Position numbers and translations under genes: made by a program. This document shows positions 45,696-58,094 of a stretch of 58,252 nucleotides of DNA, in pieces; positions within the stretch are counted from its first letter, which is position 1, and every line of letters begins with the position of its first letter. The stretch is from Streptomyces hayashii (GTDB taxonomy: Bacteria > Actinomycetota > Actinomycetes > Streptomycetales > Streptomycetaceae), in NCBI RefSeq assembly GCF_024539815.1, contig NZ_JAHHIU010000005.1, positions 1 to 58,252 on the forward strand. The letters run 5' to 3'. The notes under the pieces were generated by a model. It had not been told where the DNA came from and ran no database searches. It worked only from the letters and a program-made list of their open reading frames with translations.

Positions 45696-47051
45696 GTGGA
45701 GCCCGACCTGTTCACCGCCGCAGCAGAAGACCGCCAGGAGAAGGACCCCGCCGGGAGCCCCCTGGCGGTCCGGATGCGCCCGCGCACCCTCGACGAGGTG
45801 GTGGGCCAGCAGCACCTGCTGAAACCGGGCTCACCGTTGCGCCGCCTCGTCGGCGACGGCGCCAAGGGCCCGGCCGGCCCCTCCTCGGTGATCCTCTGGG
45901 GGCCGCCGGGCACCGGGAAGACCACCCTCGCGTACGTCGTCTCCAAGGCCACCGACAAGCGCTTCGTCGAGCTGTCGGCCATCACCGCCGGCGTCAAGGA
46001 GGTCCGCGCGGTCATCGACGGCGCCCGCCGCGCCATCGGCGGCTTCGGCAAGGAGACCGTCCTCTTCCTCGACGAGATCCACCGCTTCAGCAAGGCCCAG
46101 CAGGACTCGCTCCTCCCGGCCGTCGAGAACCGCTGGGTGACGCTGATCGCGGCGACCACCGAGAACCCCTACTTCTCGGTCATCTCCCCGCTGCTGTCCC
46201 GCTCCCTCCTGCTGACCCTCGAACCCCTCACGGACGACGACCTGCGCGGCCTCGTCCGGCGTGCCCTGGCCGACGAGCGCGGCCTCAAGGGAGCTGTCAC
46301 CCTCCCGGAGGAGACCGAGGCCCATCTGCTGCGCATCGCCGGCGGCGACGCCCGGCGCGCCCTGACCGCCCTGGAGGCCGCCGCCGGCGCCGCCCTCGAC
46401 CAGGACGAGGCGGAGATCAGCCTCCAGACGCTGGAGCAGACGGTCGACCGCGCGGCGGTGAAGTACGACCGCGACGGCGACCAGCACTACGACGTCGCCA
46501 GCGCCCTGATCAAGTCCATCCGGGGTTCGGACGTCGACGCAGCCCTGCACTACCTGGCCCGCATGATCGAGGCCGGCGAGGACCCCCGCTTCATCGCCCG
46601 CCGTCTGATGATCTCCGCCAGCGAGGACATCGGCCTCGCCGACCCCAACGCCCTGCCCGTCGCGGTCGCCGCCGCCCAGGCCGTGGCGATGATCGGCTTC
46701 CCCGAAGCGGCCCTCACTCTCAGCCACGCCACCATCGCCCTCGCCCTGGCCCCCAAGTCGAACGCCGCGACGACGGCGATCGGCGCCGCCCTGGACGACG
46801 TCCGCAAGGGTCTGGCCGGTCCCGTCCCGCCGCACCTGCGGGACGGGCACTACAAGGGCGCCGCCAAGCTCGGCCACGCACAGGGATACGTGTATCCGCA
46901 CGACCTGCCGGAGGGCATCGCCGCCCAGCAGTACGCCCCGGACGCGGTCCACGGCCGGGAGTACTACACGCCCACCCGGCACGGCGCCGAGGCCCGCTAC
47001 GCGGACGCCGTCGAGTGGACCCGGCAGCACCTCGGTCGCAAGGGGTCCTGA
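45696..47051 (+). CDS. rarA: Replication-associated AAA+ ATPase RarA/MgsA
   Basis: A 451-residue AAA+ protein of the clamp-loader-like RarA family. Walker [10 protein letters not shown] (69-77), Walker [10 protein letters not shown], sensor 1 ATTENP, and the C-terminal tetramer domain with [15 protein letters not shown] and [14 protein letters not shown]. RarA acts at stalled replication forks and interacts with single-strand-binding protein. The start at GTG 45696 fits the family N-terminus (PDLFTAA). Confidence 0.96.
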   Translation: MEPDLFTAAAEDRQEKDPAGSPLAVRMRPRTLDEVVGQQHLLKPGSPLRRLVGDGAKGPAGPSSVILWGPPGTGKTTLAYVVSKATDKRFVELSAITAGVKEVRAVIDGARRAIGGFGKETVLFLDEIHRFSKAQQDSLLPAVENRWVTLIAATTENPYFSVISPLLSRSLLLTLEPLTDDDLRGLVRRALADERGLKGAVTLPEETEAHLLRIAGGDARRALTALEAAAGAALDQDEAEISLQTLEQTVDRAAVKYDRDGDQHYDVASALIKSIRGSDVDAALHYLARMIEAGEDPRFIARRLMISASEDIGLADPNALPVAVAAAQAVAMIGFPEAALTLSHATIALALAPKSNAATTAIGAALDDVRKGLAGPVPPHLRDGHYKGAAKLGHAQGYVYPHDLPEGIAAQQYAPDAVHGREYYTPTRHGAEARYADAVEWTRQHLGRKGS

Positions 47052-47350
47052 GCACCCTGTAGACTCGCCCGGAGTGCTGCGTCCCGTGCAGTCAGAACGG
47101 GACAGTCAGCCGGAGCACCGGCCCCAGGGCCGGCTCCAAGGAGCGTCGCGCACCGTCGAAGGTGTCGCGGGCAGCCCACCACCACCCGGTTTCCCGGGAA
47201 CGGTCGGTGGGCCACTCGCGTGCTGCACGTATGTGCCCAGATCAGGGGAGCGGCTGCCCGACAGGTCCCATGCGGACCCGACGGGTTTCCCCGGCTGCGG
47301 ATTGCGACCTCCCTCCACCCTGACAAGCCGAACCCAGGAAATGAGAGACA
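47052..47350 (+). promoter_or_regulatory. Leader region of rpsD with candidate -10 (TAGACT at 47060)
   Basis: A 299-base stretch with no supported gene lies between rarA and rpsD. TAGACT at 47060-47065 is a good -10 for this genome, so the transcript would have an untranslated leader of roughly 280 bases, long enough for structured regulation. Internal complementary segments (for example GGCCCCAGGGCC and CGGTTTCCCGGGAACGG) suggest hairpins. S4 autoregulation through its own leader is known in other bacteria; here it is inference. Confidence 0.5.
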
Positions 47351-47965
47351 GTGGCGAACCAGTCCCGCCCCAAGGTCAAGAAGTCGCGTGCCCTCGGCAT
47401 CGCGCTCACCCCGAAGGCCGTCAAGTACTTCGAGGCCCGTCCCTACCCGCCGGGCGAGCACGGCCGTGGCCGCAAGCAGAACTCGGACTACAAGGTCCGT
47501 CTGCTGGAGAAGCAGCGTCTGCGCGCGCAGTACGACGTGTCCGAGCGTCAGCTCGTCCGCGCCTACGAGCGTGCCTCCAAGGTCCAGGGCAAGACCGGTG
47601 AGGCCCTGATCATCGAGCTTGAGCGCCGTCTCGACGCGCTGGTCCTCCGTTCGGGCATCGCCCGCACGATCTACCAGGCCCGCCAGATGGTCGTCCACGG
47701 CCACATCGAGGTCAACGGCCAGAAGGTCGACAAGCCCTCCTTCCGCGTCCGTCCCGACGACGTCGTGATGGTCCGCGAGCGCAGCCGCGGCAAGACGCTG
47801 TTCGAGGTCGCCCGCGCCGGTGGCTTCGCCCCCGACGGCGAGACCCCGCGCTACCTCCAGGTGAACCTCGGCGCCCTGGCCTTCCGCCTGGACCGCGAGC
47901 CGAACCGCAAGGAGATCCCCGTGATCTGCGACGAGCAGCTCGTCGTCGAGTACTACGCCCGCTGA
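47351..47965 (+). CDS. rpsD: 30S ribosomal protein S4
   Basis: A 204-residue S4 with the typical S4 RNA-binding domain ([20 protein letters not shown]...VNGQKV) in the second half. The N-terminus lacks the CXXC zinc-binding cysteines of zinc-type S4, so this is the zinc-independent form. GTG start with GAGAGACA upstream. It is separated from the alpha-operon where other bacteria keep rpsD, and is transcribed alone with a long leader and a terminator. Confidence 0.97.
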   Translation: MANQSRPKVKKSRALGIALTPKAVKYFEARPYPPGEHGRGRKQNSDYKVRLLEKQRLRAQYDVSERQLVRAYERASKVQGKTGEALIIELERRLDALVLRSGIARTIYQARQMVVHGHIEVNGQKVDKPSFRVRPDDVVMVRERSRGKTLFEVARAGGFAPDGETPRYLQVNLGALAFRLDREPNRKEIPVICDEQLVVEYYAR

Positions 47966-48010
47966 TCCTCACCCGGATCGGTCCGCGGCCGTCGTAGGAC
48001 TTCCGCGCTC

Positions 48011-48059
48011 AGGCCCGTCGTCCTCCTGCCCCTCGGGGCGGGTGGGACGACGGGCCTTC
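48011..48059 (+). terminator. Terminator after rpsD
   Basis: Arms AGGCCCGTCGTCC / GGACGACGGGCCT plus an inner GCCCC/GGGGC stem, followed by TTCG. Confidence 0.75.
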
Positions 48060-48161
48060 GTGCACCCCTAATCCGGTACGGACCGGCGGCTTCGGCGCGA
48101 TAGGCTCGCCTCCAGAGAAGCTGCAGAGACAGCTGTCCGTCAGCAAGGGAGCGGGTGCGCA

Positions 48162-48602
48162 GTGTCCGGTGGAGAGGTGGCCGGCATCCTGGTGGCCGTG
48201 TTCTGGGCGATCCTGGTCTCCTTCCTCGCCGTCGCGCTGGCGAGACTGGCCCAGACGCTCAGGGCGACGACCAGACTCGTCGCGGACGTGACCGAACAGG
48301 CCGTCCCGCTGCTCGCCGACGCCTCCGCGGCGGTGCGCTCCGCGCAGACCCAGATCGACCGGGTCGACGCGATCGCCACCGACGTCCAGGAAGTCACGTC
48401 GAACGCCTCGGCGCTGTCCACCACGGTCGCCTCCACCTTCGGAGGCCCCCTGGTGAAGGTCGCCGCCTTCGGCTACGGCGTCCGGCGGGCCCTCGGCGGC
48501 CGCAAGGACGACGTGTCCGCAGGGGACCCCCGACGTACCGTGATCGTGGGCCGTACGGTCTCCCGGCGGGAGAAGCGCAAGCCCCGTGGAAAGAGGGACT
48601 GA
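48162..48602 (+). CDS. DUF948 domain membrane protein
   Basis: A 146-residue protein with one N-terminal membrane span (about 6-27) and a helical region (28-100) of DUF948 type, with regular Ala/Thr/Val spacing (VADVTEQAVPLLADASAAV) suggesting a long coiled helix. The C-terminus is basic. Such proteins may have a structural role in the envelope. It is nine bases before the DUF6167-like gene and continues to alaS, apparently as one transcript. GTG start; function unknown. Confidence 0.85.
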   Translation: MSGGEVAGILVAVFWAILVSFLAVALARLAQTLRATTRLVADVTEQAVPLLADASAAVRSAQTQIDRVDAIATDVQEVTSNASALSTTVASTFGGPLVKVAAFGYGVRRALGGRKDDVSAGDPRRTVIVGRTVSRREKRKPRGKRD

Positions 48603-48611
48603 GAGCCAGCG

Positions 48612-48983
48612 ATGTTCCGCCGCACCTTCTGGTTCAGCACGGGCGTCGCCGCCGGTGTCTGGGCCACCACCAAGGTCAACCGCAAGCTGAGGCAGCTGAC
48701 CCCCGAGAGCCTGGCCGCCACCGCGGCCAACAAGGCGATCGAGACGGGAGCACGCCTCAAGGACCGCGCGGTCGGCTTCGCGCTCGACGTCCGCGACAAC
48801 ATGGCCCAGCGCGAGGCCGAGCTGGGGGAGGCGCTCGGGATCCACGAGGACCCCGCGCTCCCCGCCCCCAGGCGATTCCCCGCCATCGAGAACGACCGCA
48901 ACCCTTCCAGGCGCTCCGGGCACGTCGAGAACACGACGTACTCGCAGCAGAAGAACCCGTACAACCGGAATGAGGACCACTGA
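48612..48983 (+). CDS. Small membrane-associated protein (DUF6167-like)
   Basis: A 123-residue protein. A short hydrophobic segment ([15 protein letters not shown], about 6-20) precedes a helical [27 protein letters not shown] region; the C-terminal 40 residues are polar with Asn/Arg/Gln. The arrangement rpsD, DUF948, this protein, alaS is one I associate with Streptomyces. The stop overlaps the alaS ATG by one base (TGATG). Function unknown. Confidence 0.82.
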   Translation: MFRRTFWFSTGVAAGVWATTKVNRKLRQLTPESLAATAANKAIETGARLKDRAVGFALDVRDNMAQREAELGEALGIHEDPALPAPRRFPAIENDRNPSRRSGHVENTTYSQQKNPYNRNEDH

Positions 48984-51655
48984 TGGAGTCGGCCGAGATT
49001 CGCCGCCGCTGGCTGAGCTTCTACGAGGAGCGCGGGCACACCGTCGTCCCTTCGGCGTCGCTCATCGCGGACGACCCGACTCTGCTCCTGGTCCCCGCCG
49101 GCATGGTCCCCTTCAAGCCGTACTTCCTCGGCGAGGTCAAGCCGCCGTGGTCGCGCGCCACCAGCGTGCAGAAGTGCGTGCGCACGCCCGACATCGAAGA
49201 GGTCGGCAAGACCACCCGCCACGGCACGTTCTTCCAGATGTGCGGCAACTTCTCCTTCGGCGACTACTTCAAGGAAGGCGCCGTCAAGTACGCCTGGGAG
49301 CTGCTCACCACGCCCCAGGACAAGGGTGGTTACGGCCTGGATCCGGAGCGGCTCTGGATCACCGTCTACAAGGACGACGACGAGGCCGAGCGCATCTGGC
49401 ACGACGTCGTCGGCGTGCCCAAGGAGCGCATCCAGCGCCTCGGCATGAAGGACAACTACTGGTCCATGGGCGTCCCCGGACCCTGCGGACCGTGTTCCGA
49501 GATCAACTACGACCGCGGACCCGAGTTCGGCGTCGAGGGCGGCCCCGCCGTCAACGACGAGCGGTACGTGGAGATCTGGAACCTCGTCTTCATGCAGTAC
49601 GAGCGCGGCGAGGGCATCGGCAAGGACAACTTCGAGATCCTGGGCGAGCTGCCGAGCAAGAACATCGACACGGGCCTCGGCCTGGAACGCCTCGCGATGA
49701 TCCTGCAGGGCGTGCAGAACATGTACGAGATCGACACCTCGATGGCCGTCATCAAGAAGGCCACCGAGCTGACCGGCGTCGAGTACGGCGACTCGCACGA
49801 GTCGGACGTCTCCCTGCGCGTGGTCACCGACCACATGCGCACGTCCGTGATGCTCATCGGCGACGGCGTGACCCCGGGCAACGAGGGCCGCGGATACGTC
49901 CTGCGCCGCATCATGCGCCGCGCCATCCGCAACATGCGCCTCCTCGGTGCCACGGGTCTGGTCGTCAAGGACCTCATCGACACGGTCATCGAGATGATGG
50001 GCCAGCAGTACCCCGAGCTGGTCACCGACCGCCGGCGCATCGAGACCGTCGCCCTCGCCGAGGAGGCCGCCTTCGTCAAGACGCTGAAGGCCGGCACCAA
50101 CATCCTCGACACCGCGATCGCCGACACCAAGCAGTCCGGCGGCAAGGTCCTCGCCGGCGACAAGGCGTTCCTGCTCCACGACACCTGGGGCTTCCCGATC
50201 GACCTCACCCTCGAAATGGCCGCCGAGCAGGGGCTGTCCGTGGACGAGGACGGCTTCCGCCGTCTGATGAAGGAACAGCGGGACAAGGCCAAGGCCGACG
50301 CCCAGGCCAAGAAGACCGGGCACGCCGGCGCGGGCGCCTACCGCGAGATCGCCGACAAGGCCGGCGAGACCGAGTTCATCGGGTACGGCGACACCGAGGG
50401 CGAGTCCACGATCGTCGGCATCCTCGTAGACGGCGCCTCCTCCCCGGCCGCCACCGAGGGCGACGAGGTCGAGATCGTCCTGGACCGCACCCCCTTCTAC
50501 GCCGAGGGCGGCGGCCAGATCGGCGACACCGGGAAGATCAAGGTCGACTCCGGGGCCGTCATCGAGATCCGCGACTGCCAGAAGCCGGTCCCGGGCGTCT
50601 ACGTCCACAAGGGTGTCGTCCAGTTCGGCGAGGTCACCGTCGGCGCCAAGGCGCACGCCTCGATCGACAGCCGCCGCCGCACCGCCATCGCCCGCGCCCA
50701 CTCGGCCACCCACCTCACCCACCAGGCGCTGCGCGACGCCCTCGGCCCGACGGCCGCCCAGGCCGGTTCCGAGAACCAGCCCGGCCGCTTCCGCTTCGAC
50801 TTCGGTTCCCCGGCCGCCGTTCCGACGGCCGTGATGACCGACGTCGAGCAGAAGATCAACGAGGTGCTCGCCCGCGAACTCGACGTCCGGGCCGAGGTCA
50901 TGGGCATCGACGAGGCCAAGAAGCAGGGCGCCATCGCCGAGTTCGGCGAGAAGTACGGCGAGCGGGTCCGCGTCGTCACCATCGGTGACTTCTCCAAGGA
51001 ACTGTGCGGCGGCACGCACGTGCACAACACCGCCCAGCTGGGTCTGGTGAAGCTGCTCGGCGAGTCCTCGATCGGCTCCGGGGTGCGCCGTATCGAGGCC
51101 CTCGTGGGCGTCGACGCGTACAACTTCCTGGCCCGCGAGCACACGGTCGTCGCCCAGCTCCAGGAGCTGATCAAGGGACGCCCCGAGGAGCTCCCGGAGA
51201 AGGTCTCCGCCATGCTCGGCAAGCTGAAGGACGCCGAGAAGGAGATCGAGAAGTTCCGCGCCGAGAAGGTGCTGCAGGCCGCCGCCGGTCTCGTGGAGTC
51301 CGCCAAGGACGTCCGCGGGATCGCCGTGGTCACCGGTCAGGTCCCGGACGGCACCACGCCGGACGACCTGCGCAGGCTGGTCCTCGACGTGCGCGGCCGC
51401 ATCCAGGGTGGCAGGGCCGCCGTGGTCGCCCTCTTCACGGTGAACAACGGCAAGCCGCTGACGGTCATCGCCACCAACGAGGCCGCCCGTGAGCGCGGCC
51501 TCAAGGCCGGCGAGCTGGTCCGGACGGCCGCCAAGACGCTCGGCGGCGGCGGGGGCGGCAAGCCGGACGTCGCCCAGGGCGGCGGCCAGAACGCGGCCGC
51601 CGTCGGCGAAGCCGTGGACGCCGTCGAGCGGCTCGTGGCGGAAACCGCCAAGTGA
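48983..51655 (+). CDS. alaS: Alanyl-tRNA synthetase
   Basis: An 890-residue class II synthetase charging tRNA-Ala. Catalytic core (1-460) with motif 2 region [20 protein letters not shown]; editing domain with zinc-coordinating HSATH and CGGTH motifs that removes misactivated Ser/Gly; C-terminal coiled and oligomerisation domain ending in the Gly-rich [15 protein letters not shown]. The ATG begins within the previous stop. The stop overlaps ruvX (GTGA). Confidence 0.98.
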   Translation: MESAEIRRRWLSFYEERGHTVVPSASLIADDPTLLLVPAGMVPFKPYFLGEVKPPWSRATSVQKCVRTPDIEEVGKTTRHGTFFQMCGNFSFGDYFKEGAVKYAWELLTTPQDKGGYGLDPERLWITVYKDDDEAERIWHDVVGVPKERIQRLGMKDNYWSMGVPGPCGPCSEINYDRGPEFGVEGGPAVNDERYVEIWNLVFMQYERGEGIGKDNFEILGELPSKNIDTGLGLERLAMILQGVQNMYEIDTSMAVIKKATELTGVEYGDSHESDVSLRVVTDHMRTSVMLIGDGVTPGNEGRGYVLRRIMRRAIRNMRLLGATGLVVKDLIDTVIEMMGQQYPELVTDRRRIETVALAEEAAFVKTLKAGTNILDTAIADTKQSGGKVLAGDKAFLLHDTWGFPIDLTLEMAAEQGLSVDEDGFRRLMKEQRDKAKADAQAKKTGHAGAGAYREIADKAGETEFIGYGDTEGESTIVGILVDGASSPAATEGDEVEIVLDRTPFYAEGGGQIGDTGKIKVDSGAVIEIRDCQKPVPGVYVHKGVVQFGEVTVGAKAHASIDSRRRTAIARAHSATHLTHQALRDALGPTAAQAGSENQPGRFRFDFGSPAAVPTAVMTDVEQKINEVLARELDVRAEVMGIDEAKKQGAIAEFGEKYGERVRVVTIGDFSKELCGGTHVHNTAQLGLVKLLGESSIGSGVRRIEALVGVDAYNFLAREHTVVAQLQELIKGRPEELPEKVSAMLGKLKDAEKEIEKFRAEKVLQAAAGLVESAKDVRGIAVVTGQVPDGTTPDDLRRLVLDVRGRIQGGRAAVVALFTVNNGKPLTVIATNEAARERGLKAGELVRTAAKTLGGGGGGKPDVAQGGGQNAAAVGEAVDAVERLVAETAK

Positions 51656-52128
51656 GCGAGCCGATGCGCAGGGGCCGTCGACTCGCGATCGACGTCGGGG
51701 ACGCCCGGATCGGGGTCGCCTCGTGCGACCCCGACGGGATCCTCGCCACTCCGGTGGAGACGGTCCCCGGCCGGGACGTCCCGGCGGCTCATCGCCGGCT
51801 GGCACAGCTGGTCGAGGAGTACGAGCCGATCGAGGTCGTCGTCGGCCTCCCTCGCTCCCTCAAGGGGGGCGAGGGGCCCGCCGCGGTGAAGGTGCGCGGA
51901 TTCGCACAGGAACTGGCGAACAGAATCGCGCCCGTATCCGTACGTCTGGTGGACGAGAGGATGACGACCGTGACGGCCAGTCAGGGACTGCGCGCCTCGG
52001 GCGTGAAGGCGAAGAAGGGCCGGTCGGTGATCGACCAGGCAGCCGCTGTGATCATCCTGCAGCAGGCGCTGGAATCCGAACGAGTGTCAGGCAAAGCACC
52101 GGGCGAGGGCGTCGAAGTGGTCATCTGA
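51652..52128 (+). CDS. ruvX: Putative pre-16S rRNA nuclease RuvX/YqgF
   Basis: A 158-residue RNase H-fold protein with [15 protein letters not shown] (catalytic Asp), [10 protein letters not shown] and LVDERMTT motifs. YqgF proteins mature 16S rRNA 5' ends; the alternative name Holliday junction resolvase-like remains in use. GTG overlapping the alaS stop. The arrangement alaS-ruvX-mltG is conserved in actinobacteria. Confidence 0.95.
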   Translation: MSEPMRRGRRLAIDVGDARIGVASCDPDGILATPVETVPGRDVPAAHRRLAQLVEEYEPIEVVVGLPRSLKGGEGPAAVKVRGFAQELANRIAPVSVRLVDERMTTVTASQGLRASGVKAKKGRSVIDQAAAVIILQQALESERVSGKAPGEGVEVVI

Positions 52129-52251
52129 TCGCGATACGGTAACGTTCCGCGCGATGCGGCGGTGTTCGAACAGCCGCCGCACAGAGAGAGGCGGAACGGT
52201 GACGGGCCCGCGAAGGCCGAGTGATCGCCGCCTCGCGGCTCTAGGGGATCG

Positions 52252-54072
52252 ATGACTGAGTATGGCCGGGGCCCAGGCTCCGAACCGTGGCATCCGGAGG
52301 ACCCGTTGTACGGGGACGGCGGATGGGAAGGGCAGCAGGCCCACACGGGTCATCAGCCTGCCTACGGCGGCCAGCAGCAGCACCACTACCCCCAGCAGCA
52401 GAACTCTCAGCACCCGCAGAACTCGCAGCACCAGCAGCAGTCGGAGTACGGCGACTGGAGTCAGGGGCAGGCACAGCAGTACGACCAGCAACAGACCCAG
52501 TACGACCCGCAGTACCAGGGCTACGGTCAGCAGCAGTACGCCGACCCGGGCCAGCAGTACACCGATCAGGGACAGCAGCAGTACGCGCACCAGAACCAGC
52601 AGCACGGCTACCACGAGGGATACCAGGAGGGCGGCTGGGACGGGACGGGCACGCATGCCCACGTCCCCTACGCGGCCGACCCCGGTGACCCCTACGGCCA
52701 GCAGGCCGCCGCCTACGGCGCGGAACAGCCGGACTTCTACGGCACCCCGGACGCGTATCCGCCGCCCGAGCCGCCCGCCCGGCGGCGCGCCGAGCCCGAC
52801 CCCGAACCGGAGCCCGAGGCGGCTCCGGAGCCCGGGTCCGAGCAGAACACCGACTGGGATCCGGGACCCGACCAGGGGGAGCACGCCTTCTTCGCGGGCG
52901 GCGGCGCGGACGACGACGAGGACGACGAGGAGTCGGACCGGGGGAACCGCCGAAGCCGCGGCGGCAAAGGCGCGAAGGGCACGAAGAGCAAGAAGAGCCG
53001 CAACGGCTGCGCCTGTCTGATCGTCGTGCTGGTGTTCGCCGGTGGCATCGGCGGCGTCGGCTACGTCGGGTACCACTACTACAAGAATCGTTACAGCGCG
53101 CCTCCGGACTTCGCGGGCGCAGGCACCGGCCAGACCGTGAGCGTGCAGGTCCCCAAGGGCTCGGGCGGCGCGGACATCGGCCGTCTGCTGAAGGAGGCCG
53201 GCGTCGTCAAGAGCGTCGACGCCTTCGTGTCCGCGTGCACGAGCAACCCCGACGGGGGCAAGATCCAGGCGGGCGCGTACATCCTGAAGAAGCAGATGTC
53301 CGCGAAGAACGCCGTCGCGATGATGCTCGACCCCAAGAGCCAGGCCAACGTGCTGGTGACGCCGGGGCAGCGGAACGTGGCGGTCTACCGGAGCATCGAC
53401 GTGAAACTCGGCCTCGCCGCGGGCTCCACCCGGAAGGTCGCGGAGAGCAAGTACGCGACGCTCGGGCTGCCCAAGTGGGCCGACGACAACGGGGAAATCA
53501 AGGACCCGCTGGAGGGCTTCCTCTTCCCGGGCACCTACGGGGCCGCCAAGGGCATGAAGCCGGAGACGGTCCTCAAGGCGATGGTCGACCACGCCAACGA
53601 CGTGTACGGCAAGTACGACTTCGTGGCCAAGGCCAAGGCGCTCAAGCTGGAGAGCCCGCTCCAGGTCATCACGGTCGCCAGCCTGGTCCAGGCCGAGGGC
53701 AAGACGCACGACGACTACCGCAAGATGGCGGAGGTCGTCTACAACCGCCTCAAGCCCACCAACGACCAGACCAACCAGTTGCTGCAGTTCGACTCGACCT
53801 TCAACTATCTGAAGGGCGAGAGCAAGATCCACATCAGCGAGTCCGAGATCAACAGCAACAAGGACCCGTACAACACCTACACCAACAAGGGTCTGCCGCC
53901 CGGTCCGATCGGCAACCCCGGCGAGGACGCGCTGAAGGCCACGCTGAATCCGACCTCGGACGGCTGGATCTACTTCGTGGCCACCGACGGCAAGAGCAAC
54001 ACCGAATTCGCCAAGACCTACGCCGAATTCCAGCGACTCAAGGACAAGTTCGATGCCAGCTCGGGCAACTGA
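52252..54072 (+). CDS. mltG: Endolytic murein transglycosylase MltG
   Basis: A 606-residue protein with an unusually long cytoplasmic part. Residues 1-250 are disordered: Gln/Tyr/His/Gly-rich to about 165, then Pro/Glu, acidic DDDEDDEESD and a Lys-rich cluster. A membrane span (253-276) follows, then the extracytoplasmic YceG domain with EGFLFPGTY (421-429) and the catalytic-region Glu482 in LVQAEGKTHDDY. MltG cuts nascent peptidoglycan glycan strands and sets their length. The ATG follows GGGGATCG. The last 20 bases overlap aroE. Confidence 0.95.
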   Translation: MTEYGRGPGSEPWHPEDPLYGDGGWEGQQAHTGHQPAYGGQQQHHYPQQQNSQHPQNSQHQQQSEYGDWSQGQAQQYDQQQTQYDPQYQGYGQQQYADPGQQYTDQGQQQYAHQNQQHGYHEGYQEGGWDGTGTHAHVPYAADPGDPYGQQAAAYGAEQPDFYGTPDAYPPPEPPARRRAEPDPEPEPEAAPEPGSEQNTDWDPGPDQGEHAFFAGGGADDDEDDEESDRGNRRSRGGKGAKGTKSKKSRNGCACLIVVLVFAGGIGGVGYVGYHYYKNRYSAPPDFAGAGTGQTVSVQVPKGSGGADIGRLLKEAGVVKSVDAFVSACTSNPDGGKIQAGAYILKKQMSAKNAVAMMLDPKSQANVLVTPGQRNVAVYRSIDVKLGLAAGSTRKVAESKYATLGLPKWADDNGEIKDPLEGFLFPGTYGAAKGMKPETVLKAMVDHANDVYGKYDFVAKAKALKLESPLQVITVASLVQAEGKTHDDYRKMAEVVYNRLKPTNDQTNQLLQFDSTFNYLKGESKIHISESEINSNKDPYNTYTNKGLPPGPIGNPGEDALKATLNPTSDGWIYFVATDGKSNTEFAKTYAEFQRLKDKFDASSGN

Positions 54073-54910
54073 CGCCCGCCGGGCCGCCGTGCTCGGCAGC
54101 CCCATCGCCCACTCCCTCTCCCCGGCGCTGCACCGTGCCGCGTACGAGGCGCTGGAACTCACCGGCTGGACGTACGACGGCTTCGACGTCGACGAGGAGG
54201 CCCTTCCCGCCTTCCTCGACGGGCTGGGCCCCGAGTGGACCGGTCTGTCGCTGACCATGCCGCTGAAGCGCGCGGTCATCCCCCTGCTCGACGGGATCAG
54301 CGAGACCGCGGCCTCCGTGGAGGCGGTCAACACCCTCGTGTTCGCCGAGGACGGCCGTCGGCTCGGCGACAACACCGACATCCCCGGCATCGTGGCCGCC
54401 CTGCGCGAGCGCGGAATCGAACAGGTCGAGTCGGCCGCGATCCTCGGCGCCGGCGCCACCGCGTCCTCCGCCCTGGCCGCGCTCGCCCGTGTCTGCACCG
54501 GTCGGATCGTCGCCTACGTGCGCAGCGAGGCCCGCGCCGCCGAGATGCGGCAGTGGGGCGAGCGGCTCGACGTCGACGTCCGGATCGCCGACTGGGCGGA
54601 CGCCGCCGACGCGCTGGGCTTCCCGCTGGTCGTCGCGACCACCCCGGCCGGGGCCACGGACGCCCTCGCCGCGTCGGTGCCGGAGCGCCCCGCCACCCTC
54701 TTCGACGTGCTCTACGACCCCTGGCCGACGGAGCTGGCCGCGCGCTGGTCCATGTTCGGCGGGGCCGTGGTCAGCGGCCTCGACCTGCTGGTGCACCAGG
54801 CCGTGCTCCAGGTGGAGCAGATGACCGGCCGTGCCCCGGCCCCGGTGGAGGCCATGCGCCGGGCGGGCGAGCGGGCCCTCGCCGCCCGCCGGGAACCGCA
54901 CCGCCCGTGA
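54053..54910 (+). CDS. aroE: Shikimate dehydrogenase
   Basis: A 285-residue NADP-dependent enzyme that reduces 3-dehydroshikimate to shikimate. Motifs: shikimate-binding GSPIAHSLSPALHRAAY, the catalytic Lys in TMPLKRAV, NTDIPG, and the glycine-rich GAGATASSALAAL nucleotide site. The start ATG lies inside the mltG 3' end (20-base overlap), which argues for coupled translation. Three more aromatic-pathway genes follow after a 172-base gap. Confidence 0.95.
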   Translation: MPARATDARRAAVLGSPIAHSLSPALHRAAYEALELTGWTYDGFDVDEEALPAFLDGLGPEWTGLSLTMPLKRAVIPLLDGISETAASVEAVNTLVFAEDGRRLGDNTDIPGIVAALRERGIEQVESAAILGAGATASSALAALARVCTGRIVAYVRSEARAAEMRQWGERLDVDVRIADWADAADALGFPLVVATTPAGATDALAASVPERPATLFDVLYDPWPTELAARWSMFGGAVVSGLDLLVHQAVLQVEQMTGRAPAPVEAMRRAGERALAARREPHRP

Positions 54911-55082
54911 CCGCCGCGGGCGTGCTCCCGTCCGCTTGCTGGACCGGCGACCGGCTTCGGCGCCGGGACGTGGGAGGATCGGAGGTGGCGGGCCAGGGCC
55001 GCGCACCCGGTCACGCCGACGACGTACGCGAAGGACGCGCGTGCGCAGAGCAGTACCAGAGCGCGAGCACTGAGGAGCATCG

Positions 55083-57873
<2,791 letters not shown>

Positions 57874-57949
57874 GACCGCAGGGCGGCCGGGTAAGTCCGC
57901 CCGGGCCCCCTTCCGCCCGATTCGCCGTCCACACCGGGCACTTCGGGCC

Positions 57950-57983
57950 GCCCCCGGCCGTTCACCGAACGACAGCCGGGGGC
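57950..57983 (+). terminator. Possible terminator after aroB
   Basis: Arms GCCCCCGGC / GCCGGGGGC with a 16-base loop, about 80 bases after the aroB stop. No T-run. Confidence 0.5.
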
Positions 57984-58018
57984 GATACCGTTCGGACGGG
58001 GGCACCTCCCACGCCCTT

Positions 58019-58024
58019 TAGGCT
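58019..58024 (+). promoter_or_regulatory. Candidate -10 (TAGGCT) of the last gene
   Basis: TAGGCT, the same hexamer as at 42685, lies 71 bases before the ATG at 58095 and after a terminator-like hairpin. No -35 was recognised. Confidence 0.35.
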
Positions 58025-58094
58025 GTGGTGAGAACAGGGGGTCCGCGCCCCCACCGCCAGCGCCCAATGCCTGTACGAGACGGAGTGGCACCGG

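Noticed and set aside
48473..51805. A 1110-codon open frame on the minus strand across alaS
   Set aside because: It mirrors alaS, the flanking genes are plus-strand, and its protein is a Val/Gly/Asp/Leu-rich string without motifs, as expected from high third-position GC.
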